64,000 nt of DNA, taken from contig CANESI010000008.1 in the NCBI GenBank assembly GCA_947441065.1, forward strand, positions 19,447-83,446, written 5' to 3'. The notes under the pieces are model-generated. The model was given only the letters and a program-made list of their open reading frames with translations, did not search any database and had not been told where the DNA came from. Positions 27,460 through 38,392 of this stretch are shown piece by piece. The translations under genes were made by a program, and so were the position numbers. Numbering within the stretch: position 1 is the first letter of the stretch; each line of letters starts with the position of its first letter. The stretch is from Caulobacteraceae bacterium. GTDB lineage: Bacteria > Pseudomonadota > Alphaproteobacteria > Caulobacterales > Caulobacteraceae.

Positions 27460-27568
27460 GCGCCGGGGGCGTAAATGACCCATTCGTTCGTTGCGGCTTT
27501 GACCCCTGATGGGTTGGCGGCAACCTAAGTCTCTCAGATCTAAATCGTCCCCCGGAGGGGACAGTGTC

Positions 27569-28792
27569 ATGACCAGCAGTTTCGATTTTCACCGTATCCG
27601 ACGCCTGCCGCCCTACGTCTTTGAAGAGGTCAACAAGATCAAGGCGCGCCTGCGTGCCGAAGGCACCGACATCATCGACTTCGGCATGGGCAATCCTGAT
27701 ATGCCGACGCCGCCTCACATCATTGAAAAGCTGGTGGAAACGGCCCGCGCACCCAAGACCGGCCGCTATTCAGCCTCCAAGGGTATCAGTGGTCTGCGTA
27801 AGGCGATGGCCGGCTATTATGACCGCCGTTATGGCGTCAAGCTCGATCCAGACACCGAAGTCATCGCCACCTTGGGCTCGAAAGAAGGCTTCGCCAATCT
27901 GGCCCAAGCCCTAACGGCGCCGGGCGACGTGGTGATCTGTCCAAACCCGGCCTATCCGATCCATGCCTATGGCTTCATCATGGCGGGCGGTGTGATCCGT
28001 CACGTTCCGGCCCTGTCACCGGAAGAATACCTCTCAGGCATTAGCCGCGCGGTCCGCCACTCTGTGCCGCCGCCCAGCGTCTTGATCGTCAGCTATCCCT
28101 CGAACCCCACCGCGCAGTGGGTCGATCTGGATTTCTACAAAGAGATCATCGCGCTGGCCAAGAAGCACAATCTCTTGGTCCTGTCCGACATCGCCTATTC
28201 GGAAATCTATTTCGAGAACAATCCTCCGCCTTCGATCCTGCAGGTCGAGGGGGCAAAGGATATCGCTGTCGAGATCAATTCTCTATCCAAGACCTATGCC
28301 ATGGCCGGTTGGCGGGTTGGCATGGTGGTCGGTAATTCGCGTATGTGCGCCGCCTTGGCCCGCGTGAAGTCCTATCTGGACTATGGGGCCTTTACGCCGA
28401 TTCAGGTCGCTGCCGCCGCTGCGCTCAATGGCCCGCAAGACTGCGTGGATGAGATCCGCGCCATCTATAAGGGCCGCCGCGATACACTGGTCAAATCCAT
28501 GAAGGCGGCAGGGTGGGATATCCCATCGCCTCCCGCCTCGATGTTCGCTTGGGCCCCGATCCCCGAGCCCTATCGCGCCGCCGGATCGATGGCCTTTGCC
28601 AAGATGCTGATCGAAGAGGCGGGCGTGGCCGTCGCCCCAGGGCTTGGCTTTGGCGAATATGGCGAAGGTTTTGTGCGCATCGGGCTGGTCGAAAACGAGC
28701 ATCGCATTCGCCAAGCGGCCCGCAATGTTAAAAAGTTCATCCAGAATGCGGATGACATCCTCAGCTGCTCGCCTGTCATGGCGGGCCTTTAA
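27569..28792 (+). CDS. PLP-dependent aminotransferase class I (AlaC-like)
   Basis: Fold type I aminotransferase, probably alanine or diaminopimelate/methionine related. Conserved blocks: IDFGMGNPDMPTPPHI, CPNPAYPIHAYGFIMAGG, SDIAYSEIYFE, and the PLP lysine in NSLSKTYAMAGWRVGM. C-terminal EYGEGFVRIGLVENEHRI binds the substrate carboxylate. ATG at 27569 is preceded by GGAGGGG; 407 residues. It is 29 bp upstream of hom, suggesting an amino-acid biosynthesis operon. Confidence 0.9.
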   Translation: MTSSFDFHRIRRLPPYVFEEVNKIKARLRAEGTDIIDFGMGNPDMPTPPHIIEKLVETARAPKTGRYSASKGISGLRKAMAGYYDRRYGVKLDPDTEVIATLGSKEGFANLAQALTAPGDVVICPNPAYPIHAYGFIMAGGVIRHVPALSPEEYLSGISRAVRHSVPPPSVLIVSYPSNPTAQWVDLDFYKEIIALAKKHNLLVLSDIAYSEIYFENNPPPSILQVEGAKDIAVEINSLSKTYAMAGWRVGMVVGNSRMCAALARVKSYLDYGAFTPIQVAAAAALNGPQDCVDEIRAIYKGRRDTLVKSMKAAGWDIPSPPASMFAWAPIPEPYRAAGSMAFAKMLIEEAGVAVAPGLGFGEYGEGFVRIGLVENEHRIRQAARNVKKFIQNADDILSCSPVMAGL

Positions 28793-28821
28793 CGGCTGAA
28801 AGCCTCTAAGGAGCCATGATC

Positions 28822-30126
28822 ATGGCGGATCAATCGAGCGGACAAAAGGTTTGGCGCGTTGGCGTAGCGGGACTGGGCACAGTCGGCGGAGGGCTGCTCA
28901 GCTTTCTGGCCGAATGCCCAGACTTTGCCCCTGCCGGTGGCCGCGCAGTCGTGACCGGTATCTGCGCGCGCTCTCGGTCGCGTGCGCGGACGGTGGATAC
29001 AGCCGCCATGACCTGGTTCGATGATCCGGTGGCCCTGGCCAAGTCACCGGACAATGACATCTTTGTTGAACTGATCGGTGGGTCCGATGGACCGGCCAAG
29101 GCCGCCGTCGAAGCCGCGCTGGCTCTGGGCAAGCCTGTCGTCACCGCCAATAAGGCCCTGATCGCGACCCATGGCGCGGAACTGGCCAAGCTGGCTGAAG
29201 CCAATGGCGCGCCCTTGCTTTTCGAGGCCGCCGTGATGGGCGGAACGCCAGCGGTCAAGATCTTGCGCGAGTCGCTGGTCGGTGAAGATGTGGTCAGCGT
29301 TTCAGGCATCCTGAACGGCACCTGTAACTATATCCTCACCGAGATGGAGACCAAGGGCAGCAGCTTTGCCGACGTCTTGGCCGAGGCCCAAAGGCTTGGC
29401 TATGCCGAAGCCGATCCCTCCACCGATGTCGGGGGCTTTGACGCGGCCCACAAGATCACGATCCTCGCCGCGCTAGCCTTTGGCGGCGCACCGAACTTTG
29501 CGGCGGCTGAGATCGAAGGCGTGGATCAGGTCGAGCTCGAAGATATCAAGCTCGCGCACGACCTCGGCTACCGTATCCGCCTGGTCGCGTCTGCGGTTCG
29601 AGAGGGCTCGGGCGTCGCTGTCCGCGTCCATCCCGCGCTGGCGCCCTTTGGTCACCCCTTGGCCGAGACGCGCGGCGCGCTCAATGCCCTCTTCATTGAA
29701 GGTCGTCGCATTGGCCGGATCTTCATCCAAGGCCCCGGCGCAGGGGCAGGTCCGACTGCCGCCGCCGTCGCTGCCGATATTGCTGACGTCATGACCTTAG
29801 CCAAGCGGCCGGTGTTCCAATCCCCCGCCAGCACGCTGGTTCCAGAGCCTGCCATCAGTGCGGCTGACCGCATTAGCCGGGTCTTTATCCGTCTAAAGGT
29901 CAAGGATCAGCCCGGTGTGATCGCGGCTGTGTCTGAAACCTTGGCCGAGGCCGGTGTCTCGATTGATGGCTTTCTGCAAAAGCCGTCGCAAGGCGAGGGG
30001 GCTGTCCCCATCGTCCTGACCACCCATGCCACCGCTGAGTCTGTCGTGCTTGAGGCGGTCGAACGGATCGCGCGCTTGCCCGCCATGTTAGAGCGACCCA
30101 AACTATTGCGTATCGCGCGGGTTTAA
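28822..30126 (+). CDS. hom: Homoserine dehydrogenase
   Basis: Reduces aspartate semialdehyde to homoserine for threonine and methionine synthesis. The nucleotide-binding start is GVAGLGTVGGGLL; catalytic-domain blocks are VTANKALIATHG, GILNGTCNYILTEM and EADPSTDVGGFDAAHK. The C-terminal 80 residues are an ACT regulatory domain (LKVKDQPGVIAAVSETLAEAGVSI), so feedback control by threonine is likely. ATG at 28822 has AAGGAG at ideal distance; the ATG six bases earlier is too close. 434 residues. Confidence 0.96.
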   Translation: MADQSSGQKVWRVGVAGLGTVGGGLLSFLAECPDFAPAGGRAVVTGICARSRSRARTVDTAAMTWFDDPVALAKSPDNDIFVELIGGSDGPAKAAVEAALALGKPVVTANKALIATHGAELAKLAEANGAPLLFEAAVMGGTPAVKILRESLVGEDVVSVSGILNGTCNYILTEMETKGSSFADVLAEAQRLGYAEADPSTDVGGFDAAHKITILAALAFGGAPNFAAAEIEGVDQVELEDIKLAHDLGYRIRLVASAVREGSGVAVRVHPALAPFGHPLAETRGALNALFIEGRRIGRIFIQGPGAGAGPTAAAVAADIADVMTLAKRPVFQSPASTLVPEPAISAADRISRVFIRLKVKDQPGVIAAVSETLAEAGVSIDGFLQKPSQGEGAVPIVLTTHATAESVVLEAVERIARLPAMLERPKLLRIARV

Positions 30127-30167
30127 GAATCTACCGATAATAGCCCTATGGGCAGGAGAAGCCGACT

Positions 30168-31121
30168 ATGAGCTCGAACAATCTAGACCGCAGCCTCTTG
30201 ATGGATGCCGTGCGCGTTACCGAAGCCGCCGCAATCGCATCCTGGTCAGAGGTTGGCCGGGGTGACGAAAAGGCCGCTGACCAAGCCGCTGTGGACGCTA
30301 TGCGTACCGCGCTGAATGAATTGAACATTGACGGCGTCATCGTCATTGGCGAGGGCGAGCGCGACGAAGCCCCGATGCTCTATATCGGCGAGAAGGTCGG
30401 CACAGGTAAGGGGCCACGGGTCGATATCGCTCTTGACCCGCTAGAAGGCACGACCTTGACGGCGAAGGCCATGGCCAATGCTCTGGCCGTGATGGCTTGG
30501 GCGCCTGCGGGCACGATGCTGAACGCGCCAGACACCTATATGGACAAGATCGCCTGCGGTCCGGGCTATGAGGACGGCATTATCGATCTGGACAAGAGCC
30601 CTGCCGACAATGTGCGGGCGCTGGCCAAGGCCAAGGGCGTTGAGCCTTCGGACATTACGGTCTGTGTTCTGGACCGTCCTCGCCATGCCGAGATCATTGC
30701 CAGCCTGCGTTCGGTGGGCGCGCGCGTCTATCTGATCACCGATGGCGACGTTGCCGGTGTGATGAACACTGCTGACCCCGACACGGGTGTGGATATGTAT
30801 GTCGGTCAAGGCGGCGCGCCTGAGGGCGTTCTGGCCTGCGCGGCGCTGAAATGCGTTGGCGGTCAGTTCCAAGGTCGTCTGGTGTTTCGCAATGCCGATG
30901 AGCGGGCCCGTGCGGCGCGTCTGGGCATTACCGACCTGGACAAGAAATATACCCTTCACGAGATGGTCCGCGCCGATGCGATCTTCGCGGCGACGGGCGT
31001 CACCAAGGGGGCCTTGCTCGACGGGGTGACCCTGAAGGACGGCTTTGTTCATACCCATACTTTGGTCATGAACTCCTCGACCCAGACCGTGCGTGAAATT
31101 CGGATGAAGCGCGCCCTCTGA
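30168..31121 (+). CDS. glpX: Class II fructose-1,6-bisphosphatase
   Basis: Gluconeogenic phosphatase of the GlpX type. Metal and phosphate motifs include IGEGERDEAPMLYIGE and ALDPLEGTT followed by AKAMANALAVMA. Length 317 is standard. It follows hom after 41 bp and is followed by recJ after 1 bp, so hom-glpX-recJ are probably one operon. The same hom-glpX-recJ order is common in alphaproteobacteria. Confidence 0.96.
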   Translation: MSSNNLDRSLLMDAVRVTEAAAIASWSEVGRGDEKAADQAAVDAMRTALNELNIDGVIVIGEGERDEAPMLYIGEKVGTGKGPRVDIALDPLEGTTLTAKAMANALAVMAWAPAGTMLNAPDTYMDKIACGPGYEDGIIDLDKSPADNVRALAKAKGVEPSDITVCVLDRPRHAEIIASLRSVGARVYLITDGDVAGVMNTADPDTGVDMYVGQGGAPEGVLACAALKCVGGQFQGRLVFRNADERARAARLGITDLDKKYTLHEMVRADAIFAATGVTKGALLDGVTLKDGFVHTHTLVMNSSTQTVREIRMKRAL

Positions 31122-31122
31122 C

Positions 31123-32928
31123 ATGACCACTGACGGGGCGACCGTTGGCTATCTGGGTGTGTCTCGCTCACTGAGCGGGCGCGCTTGGAGGCTGCGGCCT
31201 GCGGCTGACAGTGATGTGCGTGGGTTGCAGCAGGCCACGGGGCTCAGCGAGCCTCTGGCGCGGGCTCTGGCCTCCCGTGGCATTAGCCGCGACCAGGCCG
31301 ACAACTATCTGAACCCGACCCTGCGCGGTCTGTTCCCCGACCCGTCTAGCTTCACCGATATGGACCGCGCCGCCGAGATCTTGGTCGATGCGCTGGAGAC
31401 CAAGCGGCCCATGGCCGTCTTTGCCGACTATGATGTCGATGGGGCCTCGAGCGCGGCGCAACTGGTGCGCTGGTTTAGGGCCATGGGCCAAGACCTACCC
31501 ATCTATGTGCCGGACCGGATCCTTGAGGGCTATGGCCCCAGCCCGGTGGCCTTTCGCCGATTGAAGGATCAGGGGGCGGAACTGGTCATTACGGTTGATT
31601 GCGGTGCAGCGGCCTATGATGCCATCGCCTCTGCCGTCGATATTGGCCTTGAGGTCGTGGTCATAGACCATCACCTGATGCGTGAAGATCCGCCTAAGGC
31701 CGCTGCGGTGGTCAATCCCAACCGTCCAGGCTGTCAGTCCGGGCAAGGGGTTCTGGCGGCGGCAGGCGTGGTCTTTGTGCTGTTGGCGGCCCTGAACCGC
31801 GAGGCCCGCCGCAGGGGGCTGTTTGCAGGCCGCTCAGAGCCTGATCTGCGCCAATGGCTCGACCTTGCCGCCATGGGCGCGATCTGTGACGTGACCAGCC
31901 TGACGGGCTTTAACAGGGCGCTGGCGTCGCAAGGCCTGAAGGTCATGTCCAACTGGGGCAATCCGGGCCTAAAGGCGCTGCTCGATGTGGCTGGAAGTAA
32001 GGGACCGGCAGGCGTGTTCCATGCGGGCTTTATCCTAGGGCCGCGCATCAATGCCGGCGGACGGGTTGGGCGCTCTGACCTCGGTGCCCGGCTTTTGTCG
32101 ACCGACGATCCTGAAGAGGCGAGAGATATCGCCGCCCAACTGGACCTGCTCAATGTCGAGCGCAAAGAGGTTGAAAAACAGGTTCTCGATGAGGCGATCG
32201 AGCGCATCGAGCACGAAACCAACCTCGATCCTGACGCGCCGGTGATCTTGGTGTCTGGGGATGGCTGGCATCCCGGTGTGATTGGCATTGTCGCAGGCCG
32301 CTTACGGGAGCGCTATCGCAAGCCGGTCATGGTCATTGGCATTGATCGCCCGGCCAATGTCGGCAAGGGCTCGGGTCGCTCTCAGACCGGCTATAATCTG
32401 GGTAGGGCGGTGCAGGGGGCCTATGAGGCGGGTCTGCTCTTGTCGGGCGGCGGCCATGCCATGGCGGCGGGCCTTTCGGTGCGGCCAGAATTAATCCCCG
32501 AGCTTCGCGCCTTCCTCGAAGAAAAACTGTCCCACGAGCGTGAAGAGGCCGAGGCGGCTGATCTGTTCGATATTGACGCTCTGGTCTCTGCGGGCGGGGC
32601 GGGGCGAGCCCTCTATGATGACTTCCAGCGCCTGACCCCCTTTGGCCCCGGCAATCCAGAGCCGGTCTTCGCCGCAGCGGGCCTAAGGGTCGATCAGTCC
32701 TCCTCGCTGAAGGGCGGCCATGTGCGCTGTACCCTGACCGACGAGCGCGGCGGAAAGCTGCGGGCGGTGGCCTGGCGCGCCGGGGACACAGAGATCGGCA
32801 AGACCCTTCTGCAGCGCGGGGCTCTGGTCCATGTGGCGGGCCGTCTGAAGGCGGATGATTGGAACGGTCGTAACGGCGTCGAGCTCGAGATTGACGATGC
32901 CGCCGACCCCCGTCTTTGCCATGGCTAG
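31123..32928 (+). CDS. recJ: Single-stranded-DNA-specific exonuclease RecJ
   Basis: 5'-3' ssDNA exonuclease in recombination and mismatch repair. DHH-family motifs: AVFADYDVDGASSAAQL, TVDCGAAAYD, VVIDHHLMREDPP, and DHHA1 GGGHAMAAGLSV. The C-terminal OB fold begins FGPGNPEPVFAAAGL. 601 residues. The start lies one base after the glpX stop, indicating coupling. Confidence 0.96.
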   Translation: MTTDGATVGYLGVSRSLSGRAWRLRPAADSDVRGLQQATGLSEPLARALASRGISRDQADNYLNPTLRGLFPDPSSFTDMDRAAEILVDALETKRPMAVFADYDVDGASSAAQLVRWFRAMGQDLPIYVPDRILEGYGPSPVAFRRLKDQGAELVITVDCGAAAYDAIASAVDIGLEVVVIDHHLMREDPPKAAAVVNPNRPGCQSGQGVLAAAGVVFVLLAALNREARRRGLFAGRSEPDLRQWLDLAAMGAICDVTSLTGFNRALASQGLKVMSNWGNPGLKALLDVAGSKGPAGVFHAGFILGPRINAGGRVGRSDLGARLLSTDDPEEARDIAAQLDLLNVERKEVEKQVLDEAIERIEHETNLDPDAPVILVSGDGWHPGVIGIVAGRLRERYRKPVMVIGIDRPANVGKGSGRSQTGYNLGRAVQGAYEAGLLLSGGGHAMAAGLSVRPELIPELRAFLEEKLSHEREEAEAADLFDIDALVSAGGAGRALYDDFQRLTPFGPGNPEPVFAAAGLRVDQSSSLKGGHVRCTLTDERGGKLRAVAWRAGDTEIGKTLLQRGALVHVAGRLKADDWNGRNGVELEIDDAADPRLCHG

Positions 32929-32969
32929 CGATCAGTTCGCATTTCCTTGGGATTTTCGCATAGACAAGC

Positions 32970-32998
32970 TTGCGCCCTCCAAGGAACGCGGATATACG
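32970..32998 (+). promoter_or_regulatory. Probable sigma-70 promoter for tRNA-Glu
   Basis: TTGCGC (32970-32975), a 17-bp spacer and TATACG (32993-32998) lie just upstream of the tRNA, with a start expected near 33005. The spacing is exact and the -10 close to consensus. Confidence 0.5.
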
Positions 32999-33015
32999 GC
33001 GTCTCCCATCGATGA

Positions 33016-33090
33016 GGTCCCTTCGTCTATCGGTTAGGACATCAGATTTTCAATCTGGGGAGAGGGGTTCGACTCCCCTAGGGACTACCA
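33016..33090 (+). tRNA. tRNA-Glu (TTC)
   Basis: Cloverleaf with acceptor GGTCCCT/AGGGACT, anticodon stem CAGAT/ATCTG and loop TTTTCAA giving anticodon TTC, T arm GGGGTTCGACTCCCC, and an encoded CCA. Confidence 0.96.
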
Positions 33091-33137
33091 TCGCTGGATA
33101 AGGTCTTTGCGGCTTCCAAGCCCCATCGACCGCACAG

Positions 33138-33191
33138 AGGCCTCCTTCGGGAGGCCTTTTTGTTTCTGGCGGGAGGCCTTTTTGTTTCTGG
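33138..33191 (+). terminator. Intrinsic terminator with a duplicated right half
   Basis: The stem AGGCCTCC/GGAGGCCT with a TTCG loop is followed by TTTTTG (33138-33165). The right arm, T tract and TTTCTGG are repeated directly at 33171-33191. The first copy is a complete terminator for tRNA-Glu; the second lacks its own left arm but could pair with the first one. Nothing else is seen up to 33267. Confidence 0.8.
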
Positions 33192-33267
33192 GCCTAGAGC
33201 TTGCGCACCTGCCCCTTCCGCGTAAGATCATCTCTTAATCGCCGTTCAACAGGCGAGCGGAGGCGAG

Positions 33268-34533
<1,266 letters not shown>

Positions 34534-34537
34534 TTCT

Positions 34538-35968
34538 ATGAGCATGGATGACTATTGCGACTATGACGGCCTCGGCCTGGCTGACCTCGTCGCTCGCAAG
34601 GAGGTGTCGCCTGCTGAACTGGTCGAGGCGGCGATTGAGCGCGTTGAGCGTCATAATCCGTCGCTCAATGCGGTGGTCTATAAGGGCTATGAGGATGCGC
34701 GAAAGGCCGCCCTTGGCCCCTTGCCCGATGGGCCGTTCAAGGGGGTTCCCTTCCTGATCAAGGACCTTGGCATGCCGGTGGCCGGTTGGCCGCGCAGTTC
34801 TGGCAGCCGGTTTGCGCAGCATATGGTCGATCACGCTGATGGCGGCCTGACCCGGCGCTATCGCGAGGCGGGGGTGATCCCGCTTGGGAAAACCAACACG
34901 CCCGAATATGGCATTACCGGCACGACCGAGGGGGCGCTGCTCGGCCCCTGCCGCAATCCTTGGAACCCGGCCCACATTTCAGGCGGATCATCGGGAGGAT
35001 CGGCCTCAGCGGTGGCGGCGGGGATCGTGCCCATGGCTCACGCGAGCGATGGTCTTGGTTCGATCCGTATTCCTGCGGCCTGCTGCGGTCTTGTCGGCCT
35101 AAAGGTGACGCGCGACCGTAATTTGAACCTGCCCGACGGCACTGACTATGCGATTGGCTTTGTCGTCGATCACGTGGTGACCCGCACGGTTCGCGACAGT
35201 GCCGCCATGCTCGATGCCACCGGAAGGCCAGAGATCGACGATCCCTATCCCGCGCCGCCCAAGGCTCGGCCCTATATGGAAGAGATCGAACAATCGCCTG
35301 GCCGGTTACGCATTGCCTGGTCGTCAGAGACGGCGTCGGGCCGACCCATTGATCCGGAGATCCAAGCTGCGCTCGAGCGCACGGCGGCGCTGTTGCAGGG
35401 TCTTGGCCATGAGGTGGTTGAGCAGGGGATGGGGATCGACTACCGCGCCCTCTATACGGCGCGAGGACCGGTTTCTGGCGCGAACTTTGCCGCCATGATG
35501 GGCCGCCTGATCGATGAGATTGGCCGCGAGCCCGAACCGCATGAACTGGAACCCCTGACATGGGCCGCGCTGAAGGGCGGGCGCAAGGTCACCGGTGAGC
35601 AAGCCCTGCGCGGCATGCAAGAACTGCGCATGCTCAATCGCCAGACCTTGGCCTTCTTCAATGACTGGGACATCTATCTGTCGCCGGTCCTTGGCACCCC
35701 CGTGCCCGAGGTGGGCTTCATTGACCCGGTTGCGCTTGAGCCGCGCGAACTGAACCGCAGGCAAGGTCAGGTCTTCCCCTTTACGCCGCCGTTCAACTTC
35801 TCAGGCCAGCCATCCCTGTCCTTGCCGCTGGAAATGTCGGCCAGTGGTCTGCCGGTCGGGATGATGTTCACGGCCCGTTATGCTGACGAGGCGACCCTCT
35901 TTAGGTTGGCGGCCCAGTTGGAAAAGGAAGCACCTTGGCAGGGGCGTAGGCCTCAAATCTGGGGCTAA
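34538..35968 (+). CDS. Amidase (amidase-signature family)
   Basis: Ser-cisSer-Lys amidohydrolase. Lys in PFLIKDLG (about residue 72), the Gly/Ser signature ISGGSSGGSASAVAAG (about 148) and the nucleophile region ASDGLGSIRIPAACCGLVGLK (about 170) are present. 476 residues. It may hydrolyse an amide linked to the substrate of the upstream aminotransferase; GatA is excluded by the lack of gatB/gatC and by the C-terminal half. RBS is weak and the four-base gap suggests coupling. Confidence 0.88.
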   Translation: MSMDDYCDYDGLGLADLVARKEVSPAELVEAAIERVERHNPSLNAVVYKGYEDARKAALGPLPDGPFKGVPFLIKDLGMPVAGWPRSSGSRFAQHMVDHADGGLTRRYREAGVIPLGKTNTPEYGITGTTEGALLGPCRNPWNPAHISGGSSGGSASAVAAGIVPMAHASDGLGSIRIPAACCGLVGLKVTRDRNLNLPDGTDYAIGFVVDHVVTRTVRDSAAMLDATGRPEIDDPYPAPPKARPYMEEIEQSPGRLRIAWSSETASGRPIDPEIQAALERTAALLQGLGHEVVEQGMGIDYRALYTARGPVSGANFAAMMGRLIDEIGREPEPHELEPLTWAALKGGRKVTGEQALRGMQELRMLNRQTLAFFNDWDIYLSPVLGTPVPEVGFIDPVALEPRELNRRQGQVFPFTPPFNFSGQPSLSLPLEMSASGLPVGMMFTARYADEATLFRLAAQLEKEAPWQGRRPQIWG

Positions 35969-36119
35969 TATAGGTCGCAGAGAGAGGCTTGGTGTTTATT
36001 AGGCCTCAAAAGAGTGATTGACGATTTTTGACTTGGGTCACACTGTTCTTTCCAACACATTGACCGCCATGACTGTGACTATTCCGAAGGGAAGCGCAGG
36101 CTAGGGCCAGAGGGACTCT

Positions 36120-36719
36120 ATGTCTGGTTTTGACGATGAGGGGGAGGGGCCACAGGCACCCGCTGTTCAGATCAGCGGGCGCGTGAAGTGGTTTGATCCT
36201 GCCAAGGGCTATGGCTTCATTGTCCCCGACGATCCGCAGATGACGGGGCGCAATGATGTCCTGCTGCACATCACCGCCTTGCGCCATTATGGCAAGGATG
36301 ACGCCCTAGAGGGATCGGTCATCGTCTGTCAGGTCGCCAAGCGCGCCAAGGGTTGGCAGGTTGACGAGGTGCTGGAACTCGACCAATCGGAGGTTCAGAC
36401 CTCTGGTGCCAGCATGGCGGACCGGACCAAATCGGGCCGAGAAGGGCCTGCGCCCCGCCGCGACAGTCTTGATGGCGCGCTGCGATTGCTAGAGGCGACC
36501 GGTCCGGCAGAGCGGGCTGTGGTCAAGTGGTTTAACCGCACCAAGGGCTATGGCTTTGTCGTGCGCGATGCTGAGCCCGGCGATATTTTCGTCCATATTG
36601 AGACCCTGCGCCGTGGGGGACTGGATGACCTCCAGCCCGGCACCGAGGTGATGGTACGCTTCGCCAATGGCCCTAAGGGACTGGTCGTGGCTGAGATCGC
36701 GCCGATTGAGCGGGCATAA
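36120..36719 (+). CDS. Double cold-shock-domain protein
   Basis: 199 residues with two cold-shock domains that bind single-stranded nucleic acid. Domain 1 (about 19-85): [17 protein letters not shown] and DVLLHITAL. Domain 2 (about 132-195): [14 protein letters not shown] and [10 protein letters not shown] charged linker separates them. Double-domain Csp proteins of this type are known in Caulobacter (CspC/CspD), where they are linked to stationary phase. The 151-bp upstream gap could hold regulatory leader sequence, but I see no clear motif. Confidence 0.92.
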   Translation: MSGFDDEGEGPQAPAVQISGRVKWFDPAKGYGFIVPDDPQMTGRNDVLLHITALRHYGKDDALEGSVIVCQVAKRAKGWQVDEVLELDQSEVQTSGASMADRTKSGREGPAPRRDSLDGALRLLEATGPAERAVVKWFNRTKGYGFVVRDAEPGDIFVHIETLRRGGLDDLQPGTEVMVRFANGPKGLVVAEIAPIERA

Positions 36720-36811
36720 AGCGCTCTGATCTTGCCAATTTGGTTGGACCTAAGGCCGCGCTTGGCTATTGCTGAGGCTTAGGCCTAATCGTGGTCAAAG
36801 GAGTTCGCATC

Positions 36812-37297
36812 ATGCCTGCAAACCAGATGGCGCGCCGAAGCCTACTGGGCCTTGTTGCCTCTGTTCTGCTTCTGATGGGCACGGGTCAGTCGAGCCCGAC
36901 CCATGCGGCGACCCTGCGCCAAGAACCGCTGGAAATCACGACCTCCAAGGCCACAATCAAGTTCACGGTCGAGATTGCGGACACCGAAGAGACTCGTAAT
37001 CGCGGCATGATGTATCGCAAGTCTCTGGCACCCGATAAGGGCATGTTGTTCGACTTCAAGACCCCGCGTGAAGCGGCCTTTTGGATGAGAAACACGCTGA
37101 TTCCCTTAGATATTATCTTCATAACCCAGGATGGCCGTATCCTGACCATTGCGCGCAATGCCGTGCCTCACTCCGAGGTGCCGATCCCCTCTGGCGGCGT
37201 CATTCGCGGCGTGTTGGAGCTGGCCGGAGGGCGCGCGGCGCAACTGGGCATCTATCCCGGCGACCGGGTCAAACATAGGATCTTCAAGCGTGACTGA
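36812..37297 (+). CDS. Exported DUF192 family protein
   Basis: 161 residues with a signal peptide (about 1-30, ending THA-A) and a DUF192 domain of unknown function: EIADTEETRNRGMMYRKSLAPDKGMLF, FWMRNTLIPLDIIFI, and ELAGGRAAQLGIYPGDRV. ATG at 36812 has AAGGAG eight bases upstream. Its last 8 bases overlap the thioesterase gene. It is about 90 bp after the cold-shock gene. Confidence 0.9.
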   Translation: MPANQMARRSLLGLVASVLLLMGTGQSSPTHAATLRQEPLEITTSKATIKFTVEIADTEETRNRGMMYRKSLAPDKGMLFDFKTPREAAFWMRNTLIPLDIIFITQDGRILTIARNAVPHSEVPIPSGGVIRGVLELAGGRAAQLGIYPGDRVKHRIFKRD

Positions 37298-37721
37298 GAC
37301 CAAGCCCATTCCGGCGCCCCCAGAGGGCTTCGTCGAGTCCCGTAATCGCGGACCCTTCACGCTCCATAATGGACCCTATTTCCACCGCGTTGATGAACAT
37401 GGTTTCGAGCAGGCCTTCTATGCCTTGAACCGTCACTGCAATGGCATGGGCATCGTCCATGGCGGCATGTTGTCGACCTTTCTAGATGGGGTATTGGCCA
37501 CAGCGGTTCATCGCGCCGTCGGCACGGCCTCGGTCACGGTACACCTGTCCGTCGATTTCCTCAGCATGGCGAGGGCCGGGGAGTGGGTCATCGGCACAGG
37601 ACGCGTCACCCGCAAGACCAAGGATCTAGCCTTTGTCGAGGGCGTCATCCGGGTTGGCGAGCGCGAAGTGGTGCGCGGAACCGCGATCTTTAAGCTGATG
37701 CGCAAAGCAATTAGCGTTTAG
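37290..37721 (+). CDS. PaaI-like hotdog thioesterase
   Basis: Hotdog-fold acyl-CoA thioesterase of 143 residues. The signature [24 protein letters not shown] carries the conserved HGG and Asp. The strand [35 protein letters not shown] completes the fold. The start is taken as the GTG at 37290 overlapping the DUF192 stop. Substrate unknown. Confidence 0.88.
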   Translation: MTETKPIPAPPEGFVESRNRGPFTLHNGPYFHRVDEHGFEQAFYALNRHCNGMGIVHGGMLSTFLDGVLATAVHRAVGTASVTVHLSVDFLSMARAGEWVIGTGRVTRKTKDLAFVEGVIRVGEREVVRGTAIFKLMRKAISV

Positions 37722-37780
37722 AAGTAAGAGGTCCATTGCGGTTCTGTCTCTGACGTGTCACAAGCCCACCACTGACGGAA

Positions 37781-37857
<77 letters not shown>

Positions 37858-37912
37858 TCAGACGTCTTAGGCGGCAACGCCAAGACAGACCCATCTTGTT
37901 CGGGGCCAAGAC

Positions 37913-38218
37913 ATGCTCGCCAAAATCTATCGTCCTGCAAAATCCGCGATGCAATCGGGCAAGGCCAAGACCCATGAGTGGGTTTTGGAATTTGAAGCTG
38001 CCTCGGCTCGCGCACCGGACATGTTAGTGGGTTGGACCCAATCTTCGGACATGGATGGTCAGGTTCGCCTGCAATTTGCCAGCAAGGACGAGGCGGTCGC
38101 CTATGCCAACGCTCATGGCATCGCCTTCCAAGTCACCGAGCCCAAGACCCCCCGCAAGATCATCAAGGCCTATGCCGACAATTTCGCCTATGGCCGCAAG
38201 CAGCCTTGGACTCACTAG
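37913..38218 (+). CDS. NDUFS4-like complex I accessory subunit
   Basis: 101-residue protein of the ETC complex I subunit family, the bacterial relative of mitochondrial NDUFS4 (18 kDa AQDQ subunit) that helps assemble or stabilise NADH:quinone oxidoreductase. Visible: AKIYRPAKSAMQSGKAKTHEW, LVGWTQSSDMDGQVRLQF and AVAYANAHGIAFQV, with C-terminal NFAYGRKQPWTH. It lies apart from the nuo operon (starting at 60823), as is common in alphaproteobacteria, and between two tRNA genes. Confidence 0.93.
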   Translation: MLAKIYRPAKSAMQSGKAKTHEWVLEFEAASARAPDMLVGWTQSSDMDGQVRLQFASKDEAVAYANAHGIAFQVTEPKTPRKIIKAYADNFAYGRKQPWTH

Positions 38219-38242
38219 CCTCCAGACCTTTGCCTCAAGCCT

Positions 38243-38319
38243 CACCCCGTAGCTCAATTGGATAGAGCATCCGCCTTCTAAGCGGACGGTTACAGGTTCG
38301 ATTCCTGTCGGGGTGGCCA
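38243..38319 (+). tRNA. tRNA-Arg (TCT)
   Basis: Acceptor CACCCCG/CGGGGTG, anticodon stem TCCGC/GCGGA with loop CTTCTAA (TCT), T arm CAGGTTCGATTCCTG and encoded CCA. Composition becomes noticeably AT-richer directly after it. Confidence 0.95.
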
Positions 38320-38392
38320 TTTTGCTTGAACATTAAGCGAACATCACGCAATATATCGGTGCGTTTTTATTATATCGCCCGGGAGTTGGTTG

